Notes: generated by a model from the letters alone, not told the origin. A DNA stretch of 64,000 nucleotides from Planococcus rifietoensis (GCF_001465795.2 NZ_CP013659.2:1568501-1632500); one strand, 5' to 3'; positions 1-9,193 are shown, counted from the stretch's first letter. Translations and numbers: made by a program.

Positions 1-812
1 GTCGGGTGGACGATCGGCGGATTATAAAACAGGATATGCTTTTTGCCCGCTGGCGCGCCATTCTGGTCGATCAATTCATGATCGGTATTGGTCAAACTTT
101 CAGCCAGCTGCTTCGGATTGGCGATGGTCGCCGACGTACAGATAAAGACCGGATCGCTGCCGTAAAAGTTGCAGATGCGTTTCAAGCGGCGGATGACATG
201 CGCCACATGGGTGCCGAACACTCCTTTATAGGTATGGAGCTCATCGATCACTATATAATGAAGGTTCTCGAAAAGAGACACCCATTTCGTGTGATGCGGC
301 AAAATGCCGGAATGGAGCATATCAGGATTAGTCATGACGATTTGTCCGGCTTTCCTTACCTTGGTGCGGATCGACGGGGACGTGTCGCCGTCATAGGTAT
401 AAGACAGGATCGACTGCTCGGTCTTTTCGATTAAATCGTGCAAATCACTTTTTTGGTCTTGCGCCAAAGCCTTTGTCGGAAACAAGTACAAGGCGCGTGC
501 ATTCGGGTCATTCAATATTTTGTGCAGCACCGGCAAATGATAGCAATACGATTTGCCGGATGCGGTCGGCGTTACGGCTGTAAATGAATTGCCCGCTTGC
601 GCCAAGTCGAACGCCTGCCGCTGATGGGTATACAATTGTTCGATGCCTTTCTTGCGCAATGCCTGTTTCAGGCTATCGTGCATCGCTTCCGGAAAATCGG
701 CATAGCTTGCCGGTTTTTCAGCTTTCGTGTGCCAGTGGTAAATGCGCTCCATCATCTCCGGCTCCACTTTCCACTCTTTAAGGATTTCCGGTATCGTCTT
801 TTTGATTCTCAT
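1..812 (-). CDS. yprA: MrfA/YprA-type DEAD/DEAH helicase, N-terminal part (cut by window edge)
   Basis: About 270 codons are visible; the reading frame stays open to the window edge, so the C-terminus is outside. The protein begins MRIKKTIPEILKEW. It shows a Q-type helicase entry (YTHQRQAF), Walker A (PTASGKSY), a DELH motif II (VIDELHTYKG) and motif III (TSATIANP). This is the layout of the YprA family, whose B. subtilis member MrfA is a 3'-5' helicase that works with the nuclease MrfB in repair of mitomycin C damage. The ATG at 812 overlaps the TGA of yppE (ATGA), so the two are translationally coupled. Whether mrfB follows cannot be seen. Family assignment is firm; a role in mitomycin repair is inferred from the B. 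subtilis protein. Confidence 0.9.
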   Translation of the reverse strand, partial: MRIKKTIPEILKEWKVEPEMMERIYHWHTKAEKPASYADFPEAMHDSLKQALRKKGIEQLYTHQRQAFDLAQAGNSFTAVTPTASGKSYCYHLPVLHKILNDPNARALYLFPTKALAQDQKSDLHDLIEKTEQSILSYTYDGDTSPSIRTKVRKAGQIVMTNPDMLHSGILPHHTKWVSLFENLHYIVIDELHTYKGVFGTHVAHVIRRLKRICNFYGSDPVFICTSATIANPKQLAESLTNTDHELIDQNGAPAGKKHILFYNPPIVHP

Positions 813-1177
813 TGTTTCTCATCGCCCTTTTCATCTATCGCTGTAAGCAAGGTCTGTATCGTGTACTGAGCCGCTTGGATCGTTTGGACAAAACGTTTTT
901 TGCTTGTATCTTTATAGAAACTTTGGACGAATACTTGCCCCATGCCTTCTGCCGCATTGTCGATTTGCAGCTTGTGGACGTATTTCGGCCGTTCGTTCCG
1001 GATAAACATAAGCGAAGCATCTTTCCATTCATCTATGGCAGCATGCCATTTGTCGGCATACGGTTTTACATCTTGAAAAAAATCAGGATCTGCATCCAGT
1101 TCACGCATTTTCTTAAAGCGCGCGAGACACATATCGCATTCGTGGTAAAGATCGGTTGATAATTGCTTGAGGTCCAT
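809..1177 (-). CDS. yppE: YppE family protein (DUF1798)
   Basis: A 122-residue soluble protein without signal peptide or membrane segment, rich in Lys, Asp and aromatic residues, as in the small helical YppE family of Bacillus. It carries one Cys pair (HECDMC) near residue 15. Function in the family is not established. It is the first gene of a minus-strand pair with the yprA helicase; the stop overlaps the yprA start by four bases, which links it to the helicase rather than to recU on the other strand. The start has a GGAGGGGGAAAAAA stretch just upstream. Confidence 0.75.
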   Translation of the reverse strand: MDLKQLSTDLYHECDMCLARFKKMRELDADPDFFQDVKPYADKWHAAIDEWKDASLMFIRNERPKYVHKLQIDNAAEGMGQVFVQSFYKDTSKKRFVQTIQAAQYTIQTLLTAIDEKGDEKQ

Positions 1178-1256
1178 TTTTTTCCCCCTCCATAGCCATT
1201 AGTTTATCACAATCCGGCAAGCCATATACAGTTTGCCGAACAAGCATTCTTTTCAG

Positions 1257-1285
1257 TTGGAGATGGCTCAAAAATCCGCTATTAT
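1257..1285 (+). promoter_or_regulatory. Predicted sigma-A promoter for recU-ponA
   Basis: TTGGAG (1257-1262) and TATTAT (1280-1285) are separated by exactly 17 bases, about 85 bases upstream of recU. The 190-base yppE-recU gap holds the signals for both divergent units; no equally good minus-strand promoter was found. Confidence 0.55.
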
Positions 1286-1367
1286 TAGGAATAAAGTTCG
1301 GAAACCTTTCATCATATTTGTCGTCTATGTGCGTGTGATATGATAAAGTAAGCGAGGTGTATCACAA

Positions 1368-1970
1368 ATGGCGATCAATTACCCAAACGGAAAGAAATTT
1401 TCTCCACCGAAGGATCAACCGGTGCAGAAAAAGAAAAAAGATGTTTCATTCAGCAATCGCGGGAAAACCCTGGAAGATGAACTGAACGAAACGAATAGTT
1501 TTTATTTGCAGCGCGGGCTCGCCGTCATCCATAAAAAGCCCGTGCCGGTGCAAATCGTGCGTGTCGAATACCCGTCACGAAGCGCCGCGGTCATCCGGGA
1601 AGCTTATTTCCAAGCGCCCTCGACGACCGATTATAACGGCATCTGGCAAGGCCGCTACGTCGATTTCGAAGCGAAAGAAACCGAGATTCGGACCTCCTTT
1701 CCGCTAAAGAACATCCACGAACACCAAGTGCATCATATGGCAGACATCATCCGCCACGGGGGCCTGGCCTTTTTGATTATCCGATTCTCTTCCCTCGACC
1801 GCTATTTCGTCTTGCCATTCGAAATACTGGAAACCTATTGGAAGCGAATGGCCGCCGGCGGCAGAAAATCGATGACTTTGGCAGAAGTGGAAGAAGCTTC
1901 GGTTGAAGTAAAGCCAGGCGCATTTCCGAGAATCGATTATTTATCCGTGCTCCATCAGCTAATGAAATAG
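1368..1970 (+). CDS. recU: Holliday junction resolvase RecU
   Basis: A 200-residue protein of the RecU family, which cleaves Holliday junctions in homologous recombination and chromosome segregation in Firmicutes. Visible family features are the flexible basic N-terminus (YPNGKKFSPP), the substrate region TTDYNGIWQGRYVDFEAKET, which contains the catalytic acidic residues (D, E, K) of the PD-(D/E)XK-like fold, and the downstream HQ..HM segment. Length matches B. subtilis RecU (about 206). It sits 27 bases upstream of ponA in the classic recU-ponA operon. SD sequence GCGAGGTG precedes the ATG. Confidence 0.97.
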   Translation: MAINYPNGKKFSPPKDQPVQKKKKDVSFSNRGKTLEDELNETNSFYLQRGLAVIHKKPVPVQIVRVEYPSRSAAVIREAYFQAPSTTDYNGIWQGRYVDFEAKETEIRTSFPLKNIHEHQVHHMADIIRHGGLAFLIIRFSSLDRYFVLPFEILETYWKRMAAGGRKSMTLAEVEEASVEVKPGAFPRIDYLSVLHQLMK

Positions 1971-1997
1971 CATATACATGAAAGTGAGGAAGCGCTA

Positions 1998-4748
1998 GTG
2001 AGTGATAAGAAAATATCGCGTGAAGAACGCAGAAAATCAATTGAACGGCAACGGAAAAACTCGAACAAACAAAAGAAATCCGGTGCAAAAACGTGGATCA
2101 AAAGAGGATTTCTGGCCATTGCCGCATTAGCGGTTGCTGGCTTTCTGTTCGGGGTCGTCCTATTCGCTGTTTATGCGTCCAGTGCGCCTGAACTCGACGA
2201 AGAACTGTTGAGAGATCCGATCAGCCCGGTATTCCTGGCAAATGACGGTGAAACCGAAATCCCGTATTTCACCGCCCAAAATCGTGAATATGTGGAATAT
2301 GACGACATTCCGCAAGTAATGGAAGATGCGATTCTAGCAACTGAAGACAATCGCTTCTACGACCATTCCGGAATCGATTTGATTCGCCTCGGCGGTGCAG
2401 TCGTCGCCAACATCACAGGCGGCTTTGGTTCTCAAGGAGCCAGTACCATTACCCAGCAGGTCATCAAGAACTCCTTCCTGTCCAATGAAAAAACTTTGAA
2501 GCGTAAAGCACAGGAAGCCTACTTGGCATTCAAGCTTGAACAGGAATATTCCAAAGAAGAAATTTTTGAAATGTATTTCAACAAGATCCTAATGTCAGGC
2601 AATACGTACGGCTTCGGTACAGCTGCAGAGCAATTCTTCGGAAAACCAGCGGCTGAACTGGAACTTCACGAAGCTGCCCTCCTTGCCGGCATGCCGCAAA
2701 GCCCGAACCGCTACAACCCATTCAAGAACCCGCAAGCCGCTGAAGAGCGCCGCGATGTCGTCTTGAATTTGATGGAACAGCACGGGAAAATCGATGCAGC
2801 ACAAAAAGAAGAAGCATGGAACACGCCAGTCGAATCGACCCTTGTTCCGGAAGATCAGCGCACCACAACAGAAGAAAGCACCGAATACACGGCATTCATG
2901 GAAATGGTCGTCGATGAGCTCGAAGCCCTAGAAGGCGGTTATTCGCTCGATGAAGGCTTGACGATTTACACGACACTTGAGCCGTATGTGCAAGAACGCG
3001 TTAATGAGACGATGGAATCAGACCTCTTCTTTGATGACGAAGTCGAATCCGCCATGACGGTCGTTGACACAAAAACCGGCGGCATCAGCGCAGTCGGTGC
3101 AGCACGTGAGTACGAAGGCGATGTGCGCAGAAACTTTGCAACATCCAAAGACCGCGTCATCGGCTCGACGATCAAGCCGCTTGTCAGCTACGGACCAGCC
3201 ATTGAGTATTTGGATTGGTCGACCGGGCAGACATTAGTCGATGAAGAATATTCCTATAGCAGCGGCCAGGAAATCCGCAACGTCGACGGCCAGTTCCTCG
3301 GGCCAATGACAGCGCGCGAAGCCCTGTACCGCTCACGCAACATCCCAGCAGTTAAAGCGCTGGCTGAAGTCGGATCTGATAATGCAAAAGACTTTATACA
3401 AAAACTCGGTTTAGATTTAGATAATGTATATGAATCTACGGCACTCGGCGCAGACAATATTTCCTCTGTCGAACTAGCCGGCGCTTTTGCGGCTTTCGGC
3501 AATAATGGAGTATTCACTGAACCGCACACGATCAAGAAAATCGTCTTCCGCGACGGTTCAACTGAAGAAATTGTCGCCCCTGAACCTGTGACGGCAATGA
3601 AAGACAGCACTGCCTATATGGTGACAGACATGCTGCGTGATGCAGTCGATACAAGCATCGCCGGAGCGACCGGCAAAGAAGCTGCTATCAGCGGATTGGA
3701 TATGGCCGGTAAAACTGGTACATCCAATTATTCTGAAGAAAATCTTCAGGAATACGGACTCGATGCAAGCTCTGCACGAGATGTTTGGTTTGCAGGGTAT
3801 ACAACAGATTATTCCATCTCTGTGTGGAGCGGTTACCCTGATGTTCGAACACCAATCGACACCGCTTCGAACGAACGCCTGCTTGCACAGCGTTTGTTCA
3901 AGCAAGTGATGAGCCAGATCTCTTCACCGGAAACGGCGAGCTTCCAACAGCCGGATTCAGTTTCACAAGAAGTCATCGAAGTCGGCACTGAACCGCTTCG
4001 CTTGGCGAGCCCGTTCACCCCATGGAGCATGCGCAGTGAAGAATTATTTGCAAGGGGGACGGAGCCCAGTACAGTATCAGAGCGATTTGTGGCAGACCCT
4101 GACCGACCTTCTGGACTAAGAGCAGACGTCAGCGGCAATACCGCGAACTTGAGCTGGAGCCATGGTTCGGATGATGTTTCATTCGAAGTCTCCGTCAACG
4201 GCGAAGTACTGACAACGACAGATGACACCAACTATTCTTATGATGGCCTGGAAGAAGGCGTCACATACACATTCCGTGTCGTTGCCACGCAAAATGGCAG
4301 ACGCAGTGACCCTGCTTCCACGACCATCGAGATCACGCCTCCTCCTGAAGAAGAGCCTGAGGAAGAGCCGGAAGAAGAACCGGTTGAAGAAGAACCAGTA
4401 GAAGAAGAACCGGCTGAAGAAGAGCCGGTTGAAGAAGAGCCAGCTGAAGAACAACCGGCCGAAGAACAACCAGCTGAAGAACAACCGGCTGAAGAACAAC
4501 CGGCTGAAGAACAACCGGCTGAAGAAGAGCCAGCTGAAGAAGAAGCCGTTGAAACTCCGGATGAGCCCGTGGACACTCCTGAGCAGCCGGAAGAACCGGA
4601 AGAAGCAGACCAAGAAGGATCAGGCAGCAATGCCTCCTCTTCCAATGAAAATGGCAACGGGAACAGCAACGATAATGAGAACGGCAACAATGATGGAAAT
4701 AATAACGGAAACAACTCAAACAGCGAGGACGATGAAGACGCTTCTTGA
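1998..4748 (+). CDS. ponA: Class A penicillin-binding protein 1 with FN3 domain and acidic repeat tail
   Basis: A 916-residue bifunctional peptidoglycan synthase. Order: basic cytoplasmic N-terminus (1-34), one membrane segment (about 36-60), GT51 glycosyltransferase (EDNRFYDHSG near 114, GASTITQQ near 147), transpeptidase with the SxxK serine in GSTIKP (near 388), SRN near 445 and KTGT near 572, then a fibronectin type III domain (about 700-780). The last 135 residues are low complexity: EEEP/EEQPA repeats followed by a Ser/Asn/Gly-rich end. The start is GTG at 1998, eight bases after GAGGA; no nearby ATG fits. B. subtilis PonA (about 914) also ends in a low-complexity tail, so the architecture is conserved, but this repeat is unusually regular. 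Followed by a strong terminator. Confidence 0.97.
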   Translation: MSDKKISREERRKSIERQRKNSNKQKKSGAKTWIKRGFLAIAALAVAGFLFGVVLFAVYASSAPELDEELLRDPISPVFLANDGETEIPYFTAQNREYVEYDDIPQVMEDAILATEDNRFYDHSGIDLIRLGGAVVANITGGFGSQGASTITQQVIKNSFLSNEKTLKRKAQEAYLAFKLEQEYSKEEIFEMYFNKILMSGNTYGFGTAAEQFFGKPAAELELHEAALLAGMPQSPNRYNPFKNPQAAEERRDVVLNLMEQHGKIDAAQKEEAWNTPVESTLVPEDQRTTTEESTEYTAFMEMVVDELEALEGGYSLDEGLTIYTTLEPYVQERVNETMESDLFFDDEVESAMTVVDTKTGGISAVGAAREYEGDVRRNFATSKDRVIGSTIKPLVSYGPAIEYLDWSTGQTLVDEEYSYSSGQEIRNVDGQFLGPMTAREALYRSRNIPAVKALAEVGSDNAKDFIQKLGLDLDNVYESTALGADNISSVELAGAFAAFGNNGVFTEPHTIKKIVFRDGSTEEIVAPEPVTAMKDSTAYMVTDMLRDAVDTSIAGATGKEAAISGLDMAGKTGTSNYSEENLQEYGLDASSARDVWFAGYTTDYSISVWSGYPDVRTPIDTASNERLLAQRLFKQVMSQISSPETASFQQPDSVSQEVIEVGTEPLRLASPFTPWSMRSEELFARGTEPSTVSERFVADPDRPSGLRADVSGNTANLSWSHGSDDVSFEVSVNGEVLTTTDDTNYSYDGLEEGVTYTFRVVATQNGRRSDPASTTIEITPPPEEEPEEEPEEEPVEEEPVEEEPAEEEPVEEEPAEEQPAEEQPAEEQPAEEQPAEEQPAEEEPAEEEAVETPDEPVDTPEQPEEPEEADQEGSGSNASSSNENGNGNSNDNENGNNDGNNNGNNSNSEDDEDAS
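4327..4620 (+). repeat. Acidic/proline pentapeptide-coding repeats in the ponA tail
   Basis: The DNA is a tandem array of near-identical 15-base units (consensus gctgaagaacaaccg) coding for AEEQP, flanked by the related EEEPV/EEEPA units. Five AEEQP units in a row lie at roughly 4444-4520. This part lies in the extracytoplasmic tail of PBP1. Confidence 0.9.
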
Positions 4749-4770
4749 TCTTTCATCCCCTTTTAAATCG

Positions 4771-4801
4771 TCTGCCCTAGATTTTAGGGCAGGCTTTTTT
4801 T
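4771..4801 (+). terminator. Terminator of recU-ponA
   Basis: Stem CTGCCCTA / TAGGGCAG (4772-4779 with 4785-4792) is followed by GCTTTTTTT, 25 bases after the ponA stop. Confidence 0.85.
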
Positions 4802-4803
4802 GT

Positions 4804-4842
4804 ATAAAAAACCCCGGACAGAAGTGGATTCTGTCCGGGGTT
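4804..4842 (-). terminator. Terminator of dnaD-nth-ypoC
   Basis: On the minus strand the 14-base arm AACCCCGGACAGAA pairs with its exact complement across a CCACT-type loop and is followed by a run of T. It stands back to back with the ponA terminator, so the two converging units are insulated. Confidence 0.9.
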
Positions 4843-4849
4843 CAATCCT

Positions 4850-5182
4850 TCACTCAGCTGGATAGCCGATCTTTATGCGTGCAATTTTCTTTTTGAGCTC
4901 TCCAAATAATTGCTCCAGCTGGCGAGAAGCTGCATGTGCACTTTTAGAATTTCGCACAAATTCAAGCCGTTCGTTTTCATTTAATGGAGACGGCGCAGTG
5001 TTTCCAAACATTTCATCCAGCGTTGTTCGCAATGCTTCGTAAATCTGATAGCCGTGTTCAATGAGCTCGCGGCAATCACCTGCTTGCCGCTGAAAACAGG
5101 ATTGAATTTCATGTCCTACGTTCGCCCAATCTTCATAGAATGGCGAAACGGCCTGATCAATGGATTTCCGTGACAGCATCAT
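4850..5182 (-). CDS. ypoC: YpoC family hypothetical protein
   Basis: A 110-residue soluble, helix-rich protein with several Glu/Lys and aromatic residues, no signal peptide or recognisable catalytic motif. It follows nth and overlaps it by 26 bases, exactly as ypoC does in B. subtilis, and is the last gene before the terminator. Function unknown. The first two codons are both ATG (5182 and 5179); either could be used. Confidence 0.7.
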   Translation of the reverse strand: MMLSRKSIDQAVSPFYEDWANVGHEIQSCFQRQAGDCRELIEHGYQIYEALRTTLDEMFGNTAPSPLNENERLEFVRNSKSAHAASRQLEQLFGELKKKIARIKIGYPAE

Positions 5183-5837
5183 GTTTCACTAGACCTTTTT
5201 TATCGCGTTTTTTTCCTTCTCGGCAACGGTCAAATAACGGGCACACGTGACAGCCGGGGTTTTGCGCTTTGCAATGATAGCGGCCGAAAAAAATGATCTG
5301 GTGATGCGTTTTCGACCAATCCTCTGCAGGGGTTTTTTTCATGATGGCCTCTTCAACTTGCAAGGGAGAGTCTTTCCAACGGCATAAGCCGAGCCGTTTC
5401 GAGACGCGTTCGACATGGGTATCGACGGCCAGCGCCGGCTTATTGAATGCAACGGAAACAACCACATTGGCGGTCTTTCTCCCGACGCCCGGCAAAGTCA
5501 TGAGCAGGTCGCGGTCTTCCGGCACCCGCCCGCCGTGCTGCTCGATCAGTATCCGACTAAGCGCCTGGATGTTCTTCGCTTTATTGCGGAACAAGCCGAT
5601 TGAACGGATATCCAGTTGCAATTCTTCCAAAGGAACTGAAAGATAATCTTCCGGCGTATGGTATTTTTCAAACAGATTTGCTGTCACTTTATTGACGAGC
5701 TTGTCAGTGCATTGTGCAGACAATAATACCGCAATGACCAAATCGAACGGATTGCGGTGGATCAATTCACAATGAGCATCCGGAAACATATAGTCCATTT
5801 CCTCCAGGCAAGCGAGCCATTCTTTTTTCGTCATCAT
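5157..5837 (-). CDS. nth: Endonuclease III (Nth), DNA glycosylase/AP lyase
   Basis: A 226-residue bifunctional base-excision-repair enzyme for oxidised pyrimidines. Seen: the helix-hairpin-helix LPGVGRKTANVV with the catalytic Lys, the catalytic Asp in AVDTHVERVSKRLG, and a C-terminal [4Fe-4S] pattern C-X6-C-X2-C-X5-C (CKAQNPGCHVCPLFDRC). Tandem ATG codons at 5837 and 5834 follow AGGTGATAGG; a longer frame reaches 5870 but lacks an SD and runs into dnaD. It is in an operon between dnaD and ypoC. Confidence 0.97.
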   Translation of the reverse strand: MMTKKEWLACLEEMDYMFPDAHCELIHRNPFDLVIAVLLSAQCTDKLVNKVTANLFEKYHTPEDYLSVPLEELQLDIRSIGLFRNKAKNIQALSRILIEQHGGRVPEDRDLLMTLPGVGRKTANVVVSVAFNKPALAVDTHVERVSKRLGLCRWKDSPLQVEEAIMKKTPAEDWSKTHHQIIFFGRYHCKAQNPGCHVCPLFDRCREGKKRDKKGLVKHDAVTEIH

Positions 5838-5848
5838 CCTATCACCTG

Positions 5849-6550
5849 CTAATTCCGTTCTTCCAGCCAATTATAGAATTGCACTTTTTTTGCGGTGCTT
5901 TCCTGCGGCTGGATGCGGATGTTTTTTTCCCGGAACGAATTCGCATGCCGTGACACTTGGCTCGACGTCCGGATATTCTTTTTTTTCCACTCGAACAAAA
6001 TACGGTCAACATAGCGCAAGCTGATCTTCTGCGCGATGACAGCTTCTTTCAATGCCATACGGATAACTTCCGGGGTATGGCCGTCCTGGTCCATCCACAT
6101 GGAAATCGTCTCGATCTCCATCGGCGATAGAAAGCGGCCGAACTCTTGCTCAAACAGTTGGAAGATCTCGCCTTCCTGTTCTTTTTGCGTATGCTCTTTT
6201 TCGGTTTGCGCTTGAAGTTCTAAGCAATCCACGAGTTTGTCCCATAGAGGCTGGAGAGAAATCGTCTCGGTCAGCATGCCATCAACCGTTTCCTGGCGTA
6301 TCGATAAATAGCCCTGCTGCATCAATTTCTGCAACATCGTCGTCACGCCATTCTGGCTAGCCGACATCCGGGAGGCGATTTCATCCGGCGTCGGGAACAC
6401 GTTCCCTGCCTGTTGGAAGGAATGAATTTGCAATAGCATGATCGCTTCCTCGTCACTGATCTTCAAGCGCCGGTAAAACTGAAAAAAAAGCTGGGAAATG
6501 GTCACATTTCCCTGCTCAATCCATTGTTGCAATCGGTCAGACTGTTTCAT
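5849..6550 (-). CDS. dnaD: DNA replication initiation/restart protein DnaD
   Basis: A 233-residue DnaD, part of the DnaA/DnaD/DnaB helicase-loading system of Firmicutes. N-terminal winged-helix region (EEAIMLLQIHSFQQ, then PTPDEIASRM) gives oligomerisation; the C-terminal DnaD domain has the typical FEQEFGRFLSPMEIETI and YVDRILFEWKKKNI segments for DNA binding. Length equals the B. subtilis protein (232). SD AAAGGTGG precedes the ATG. First gene of dnaD-nth-ypoC; it is separated from asnS by a hairpin-bearing 113-base gap. Confidence 0.96.
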   Translation of the reverse strand: MKQSDRLQQWIEQGNVTISQLFFQFYRRLKISDEEAIMLLQIHSFQQAGNVFPTPDEIASRMSASQNGVTTMLQKLMQQGYLSIRQETVDGMLTETISLQPLWDKLVDCLELQAQTEKEHTQKEQEGEIFQLFEQEFGRFLSPMEIETISMWMDQDGHTPEVIRMALKEAVIAQKISLRYVDRILFEWKKKNIRTSSQVSRHANSFREKNIRIQPQESTAKKVQFYNWLEERN

Positions 6551-6612
6551 ATCCCAACCACCTTTCTGTATGCAAATTTCTAGCTGTCTAAATCTATTAG
6601 GATATTTCAGGT

Positions 6613-6652
6613 ACTGCTCCAGAAATCTCGTATAAAGGATTTCTGGAGCAGT
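6613..6652. repeat. Perfect 15-base inverted repeat between asnS and dnaD
   Basis: Arms 6613-6627 and 6638-6652 are exact complements, with a 10-base loop. On the minus strand no T-run follows, so as an asnS terminator it is atypical; a mixed TTGTTTAACTTTTT follows only on the plus strand. Confidence 0.8.
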
Positions 6653-6663
6653 TGTTTAACTTT

Positions 6664-7959
6664 TTAAGGGTACAGACGGTTCAACAAACGCGGGAATGGA
6701 ATGGATTCGCGGACATGTTCTGCCCCGCTGATCCAAGCGACGGTGCGTTCAAGGCCTAAACCGAATCCTGAATGCGGTACCGCTCCGTATTTGCTGAGAT
6801 CCAAATACCATTCGTAGGCAGCTTCGTCCAGGTTATGCTCTTGGATGCGCTGTTTCATTAGCTCATAATCATGGATGCGTTCAGATCCGCCAATGATTTC
6901 ACCATAGCCTTCAGGTGCGATCATGTCAGCGCATAGCACGACGTCGTCGCGGTCTGGATGCGGCTGCATATAGAACGGTTTGATGCCGATCGGGTAATGC
7001 GTGATGAAGATCGGCATATCGTAGCTTTCAGCCAACGCAGTCTCGTGGGGCGCCCCGAAATCTTCGCCCCATTTGATATCGTCAAAGCCGTTGTCGTTCA
7101 GCCATTTGATCGCTTCGTCATATGTGACACGCGGGAACGGTGCTTGGATTTTTTCCAACTTCGTTGTGTCGCGGCCAAGACGCTCGAGTTCAAGCTGGCA
7201 ATTCTTCAAGACGGATTGCACAATATGCGCCACATACTGCTCTTGGACTTCCAAGCTCTCAGCATGTTCCACAAAGGCCATTTCCGGTTCAATCATCCAG
7301 AATTCAATCAAGTGGCGGCGGGTTTTCGATTTTTCAGCACGGAAAGTCGGGCCGAACGAGAACACTTTACCTAATGCCATCGCAGCCGCTTCCATATAAA
7401 GCTGGCCGGATTGTGATAGATACGCATCTTCATCGAAGTATTTCGTCGCAAACAATTCCGATGTGCCTTCCGGCGACGATCCCGTCAGAATCGGCGGGTC
7501 TACTTTGACGAATCCATTGTCATTGAAGAATTCGTAAGTGGCACGGATGATTTCGTTGCGGATTTTCATGATGGCGTGTTGTTTTCTTGAACGCAGCCAT
7601 AGATGGCGGTTGTCCATCAAGAATTCAGTGCCGTGTTCTTTCGGCGTAATCGGGAAATCTTTCGCTTCCTGGATCACTTCGATCTCTGAAATGGCCAGCT
7701 CGTAACCGAACGCAGAGCGCTCGTCTTCTTTTACTTCACCAGTCACATACAATGAAGTTTCTTGCGTCAATGCTTTCGCTTTGGCAAAGATTTCTTCGCC
7801 TACTTCTGCTTTAACGACGACGCCTTGCACGAAGCCGGAACCGTCGCGCAATTGAAGAAAGGCGATTTTGCCGCTTGAGCGTTTATTGGCGACCCATGCG
7901 CCAAGCTTGATGGTTTGTCCGTTATATTTTGCCATTTCGGCGATAGTGATTTTTTTCAT
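6664..7959 (-). CDS. asnS: Asparaginyl-tRNA synthetase
   Basis: A 431-residue class II aminoacyl-tRNA synthetase charging tRNA-Asn. OB-fold anticodon-binding domain (about 1-100), then the catalytic core with motif 2 ([21 protein letters not shown]) and motif 3 ([13 protein letters not shown]). Length equals B. subtilis AsnS (430). It lies 29 bases after aspB, as in B. subtilis, so aspartate aminotransferase and Asn-tRNA formation are co-expressed. I found no T-box leader before this unit. Confidence 0.97.
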   Translation of the reverse strand: MKKITIAEMAKYNGQTIKLGAWVANKRSSGKIAFLQLRDGSGFVQGVVVKAEVGEEIFAKAKALTQETSLYVTGEVKEDERSAFGYELAISEIEVIQEAKDFPITPKEHGTEFLMDNRHLWLRSRKQHAIMKIRNEIIRATYEFFNDNGFVKVDPPILTGSSPEGTSELFATKYFDEDAYLSQSGQLYMEAAAMALGKVFSFGPTFRAEKSKTRRHLIEFWMIEPEMAFVEHAESLEVQEQYVAHIVQSVLKNCQLELERLGRDTTKLEKIQAPFPRVTYDEAIKWLNDNGFDDIKWGEDFGAPHETALAESYDMPIFITHYPIGIKPFYMQPHPDRDDVVLCADMIAPEGYGEIIGGSERIHDYELMKQRIQEHNLDEAAYEWYLDLSKYGAVPHSGFGLGLERTVAWISGAEHVRESIPFPRLLNRLYP

Positions 7960-7988
7960 CTATTAAATAGCCTCCAAATGTATAGTGC

Positions 7989-9176
7989 TTATTCTTTCCA
8001 ATGCTTGTGAACAAATTGGCTGATGCGTTCGACTGCTTGTTCCAATAGCTCGAGTGATGTGGCATAGGACAAACGGATCGTCGAATGCGCGCCAAAGCCA
8101 GATCCTGGAATTACTGCCACGTTTGCTTCTTCGAGCAGTGCTTTCGCAAAATCATCAACAGATGAAAAGCCGGTTTTCGCTGCAGCTTCTGAAACGTCCG
8201 GCAGCAAATAGAATGCCCCTTGAGGACGCAAAACGGTGAATCCTGGAATTTCTTGCACTTTCGGAAAAATAGCTTCCAAGCGGCTTTCAAATGCCTGGCG
8301 CATTTCTTCCACTGCATCTTGCGGGCCGTTATAAGCTTCGATTGCAGCGTATTGTGATGTAGTCGTCGGGTTTGACGTCGAATGGCTCGCAAGGTCGGTC
8401 ATTGCTTTGATTAATTCCTTATCACCAGCTGCATAGCCGATGCGCCATCCGGTCATCGAATGCGATTTCGATACGCCATTGATGATGACCGTGCGGCTTT
8501 TCGCATCTTCTGACAGCTCTGCTACGGAAATATGGGTGGCATCTCCGTAGATCAATTTTTCGTAAATTTCATCGGAAACGATGAGGATATCCGCTTCGCG
8601 GCATACTTCAGCGAGTGCTTCAAGCTCTTCTTTCGAGTACAACATGCCCGTTGGATTGCTTGGCGAGTTGATGATGACGGCTTTTGTGCGGTCTGTAATC
8701 GCTTCGCGCAATTGTTGGGGAGTGATTTTATACGATTGTCCGGCAGTCGCTTCTATGTAAACCGGGACGCCCCCTGCCAATTTCACCTGCTCCGGATAGC
8801 TGACCCAGTAAGGGATCGGGATAATGACTTCATCGTCTTCGTTCAACAATACTTGGAACAGCGTATAAAGTACATGTTTTGCCCCGACACCGACAAGGAT
8901 TTCATTTTTTTCGTAGCTCAGTCCTTGGTCGCGCTGCAGTTTATCCTGGATCGCTTGCTTTAGCGCTGGCAACCCGCCAGCAGGCGTATATTTCGTCTTG
9001 CCTTCTTCCATGGAGCGCTCGGCAGCATCGAGAATGTTTTGAGGTGTATTGTAATCCGGTTCTCCTGCCCCAAGCCCGATGACGTCGACGCCTTGTGCTT
9101 TTAGTTCATTCGCTTTTGCCGTAATCGCCAATGTCGTGGATGGCGTTAAGGTCTGTACGCGGTTTGCTAATTTCAA
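7989..9176 (-). CDS. aspB: Aspartate aminotransferase AspB
   Basis: A 395-residue PLP-dependent class I aminotransferase (oxaloacetate plus glutamate to aspartate). Seen: GLGAGEPDYNTP, the substrate-site NSPSNPTG, DEIYEKLIY, and the PLP lysine in NGVSKSHSMTGWRIGY. The start is taken as TTG at 9176 because this gives MKLANRVQTLTPSTT, matching family N-termini; AAAGGG lies upstream. The longer frame to 9221 overlaps ypmB and has no support. With hisC missing from the aro region (see findings), this is a candidate for other transaminations, but that is conjecture. Confidence 0.95.
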   Translation of the reverse strand: MKLANRVQTLTPSTTLAITAKANELKAQGVDVIGLGAGEPDYNTPQNILDAAERSMEEGKTKYTPAGGLPALKQAIQDKLQRDQGLSYEKNEILVGVGAKHVLYTLFQVLLNEDDEVIIPIPYWVSYPEQVKLAGGVPVYIEATAGQSYKITPQQLREAITDRTKAVIINSPSNPTGMLYSKEELEALAEVCREADILIVSDEIYEKLIYGDATHISVAELSEDAKSRTVIINGVSKSHSMTGWRIGYAAGDKELIKAMTDLASHSTSNPTTTSQYAAIEAYNGPQDAVEEMRQAFESRLEAIFPKVQEIPGFTVLRPQGAFYLLPDVSEAAAKTGFSSVDDFAKALLEEANVAVIPGSGFGAHSTIRLSYATSLELLEQAVERISQFVHKHWKE

Positions 9177-9193
9177 CAAATTGATCAACCCTT

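Noticed and set aside
6..434. Plus-strand open frames in 1-1160
   Set aside because: Antisense shadows of the yprA helicase and yppE; no SD and no family likeness.
1237..1250. LexA/DinR-like box CGAAC-N4-ATTCT between yppE and recU
   Set aside because: Two mismatches in the right half of CGAAC-N4-GTTCG; not better than expected by chance.
4327..4550. Tandem repeats as a possible CRISPR-like array
   Set aside because: Units are direct 15-base codon repeats in frame with ponA without spacers.
4179..4756. Long minus-strand open frames opposite the ponA tail
   Set aside because: They result from the repetitive GAA/CCG codons; the products are Ser- or Phe-rich low complexity without an SD.
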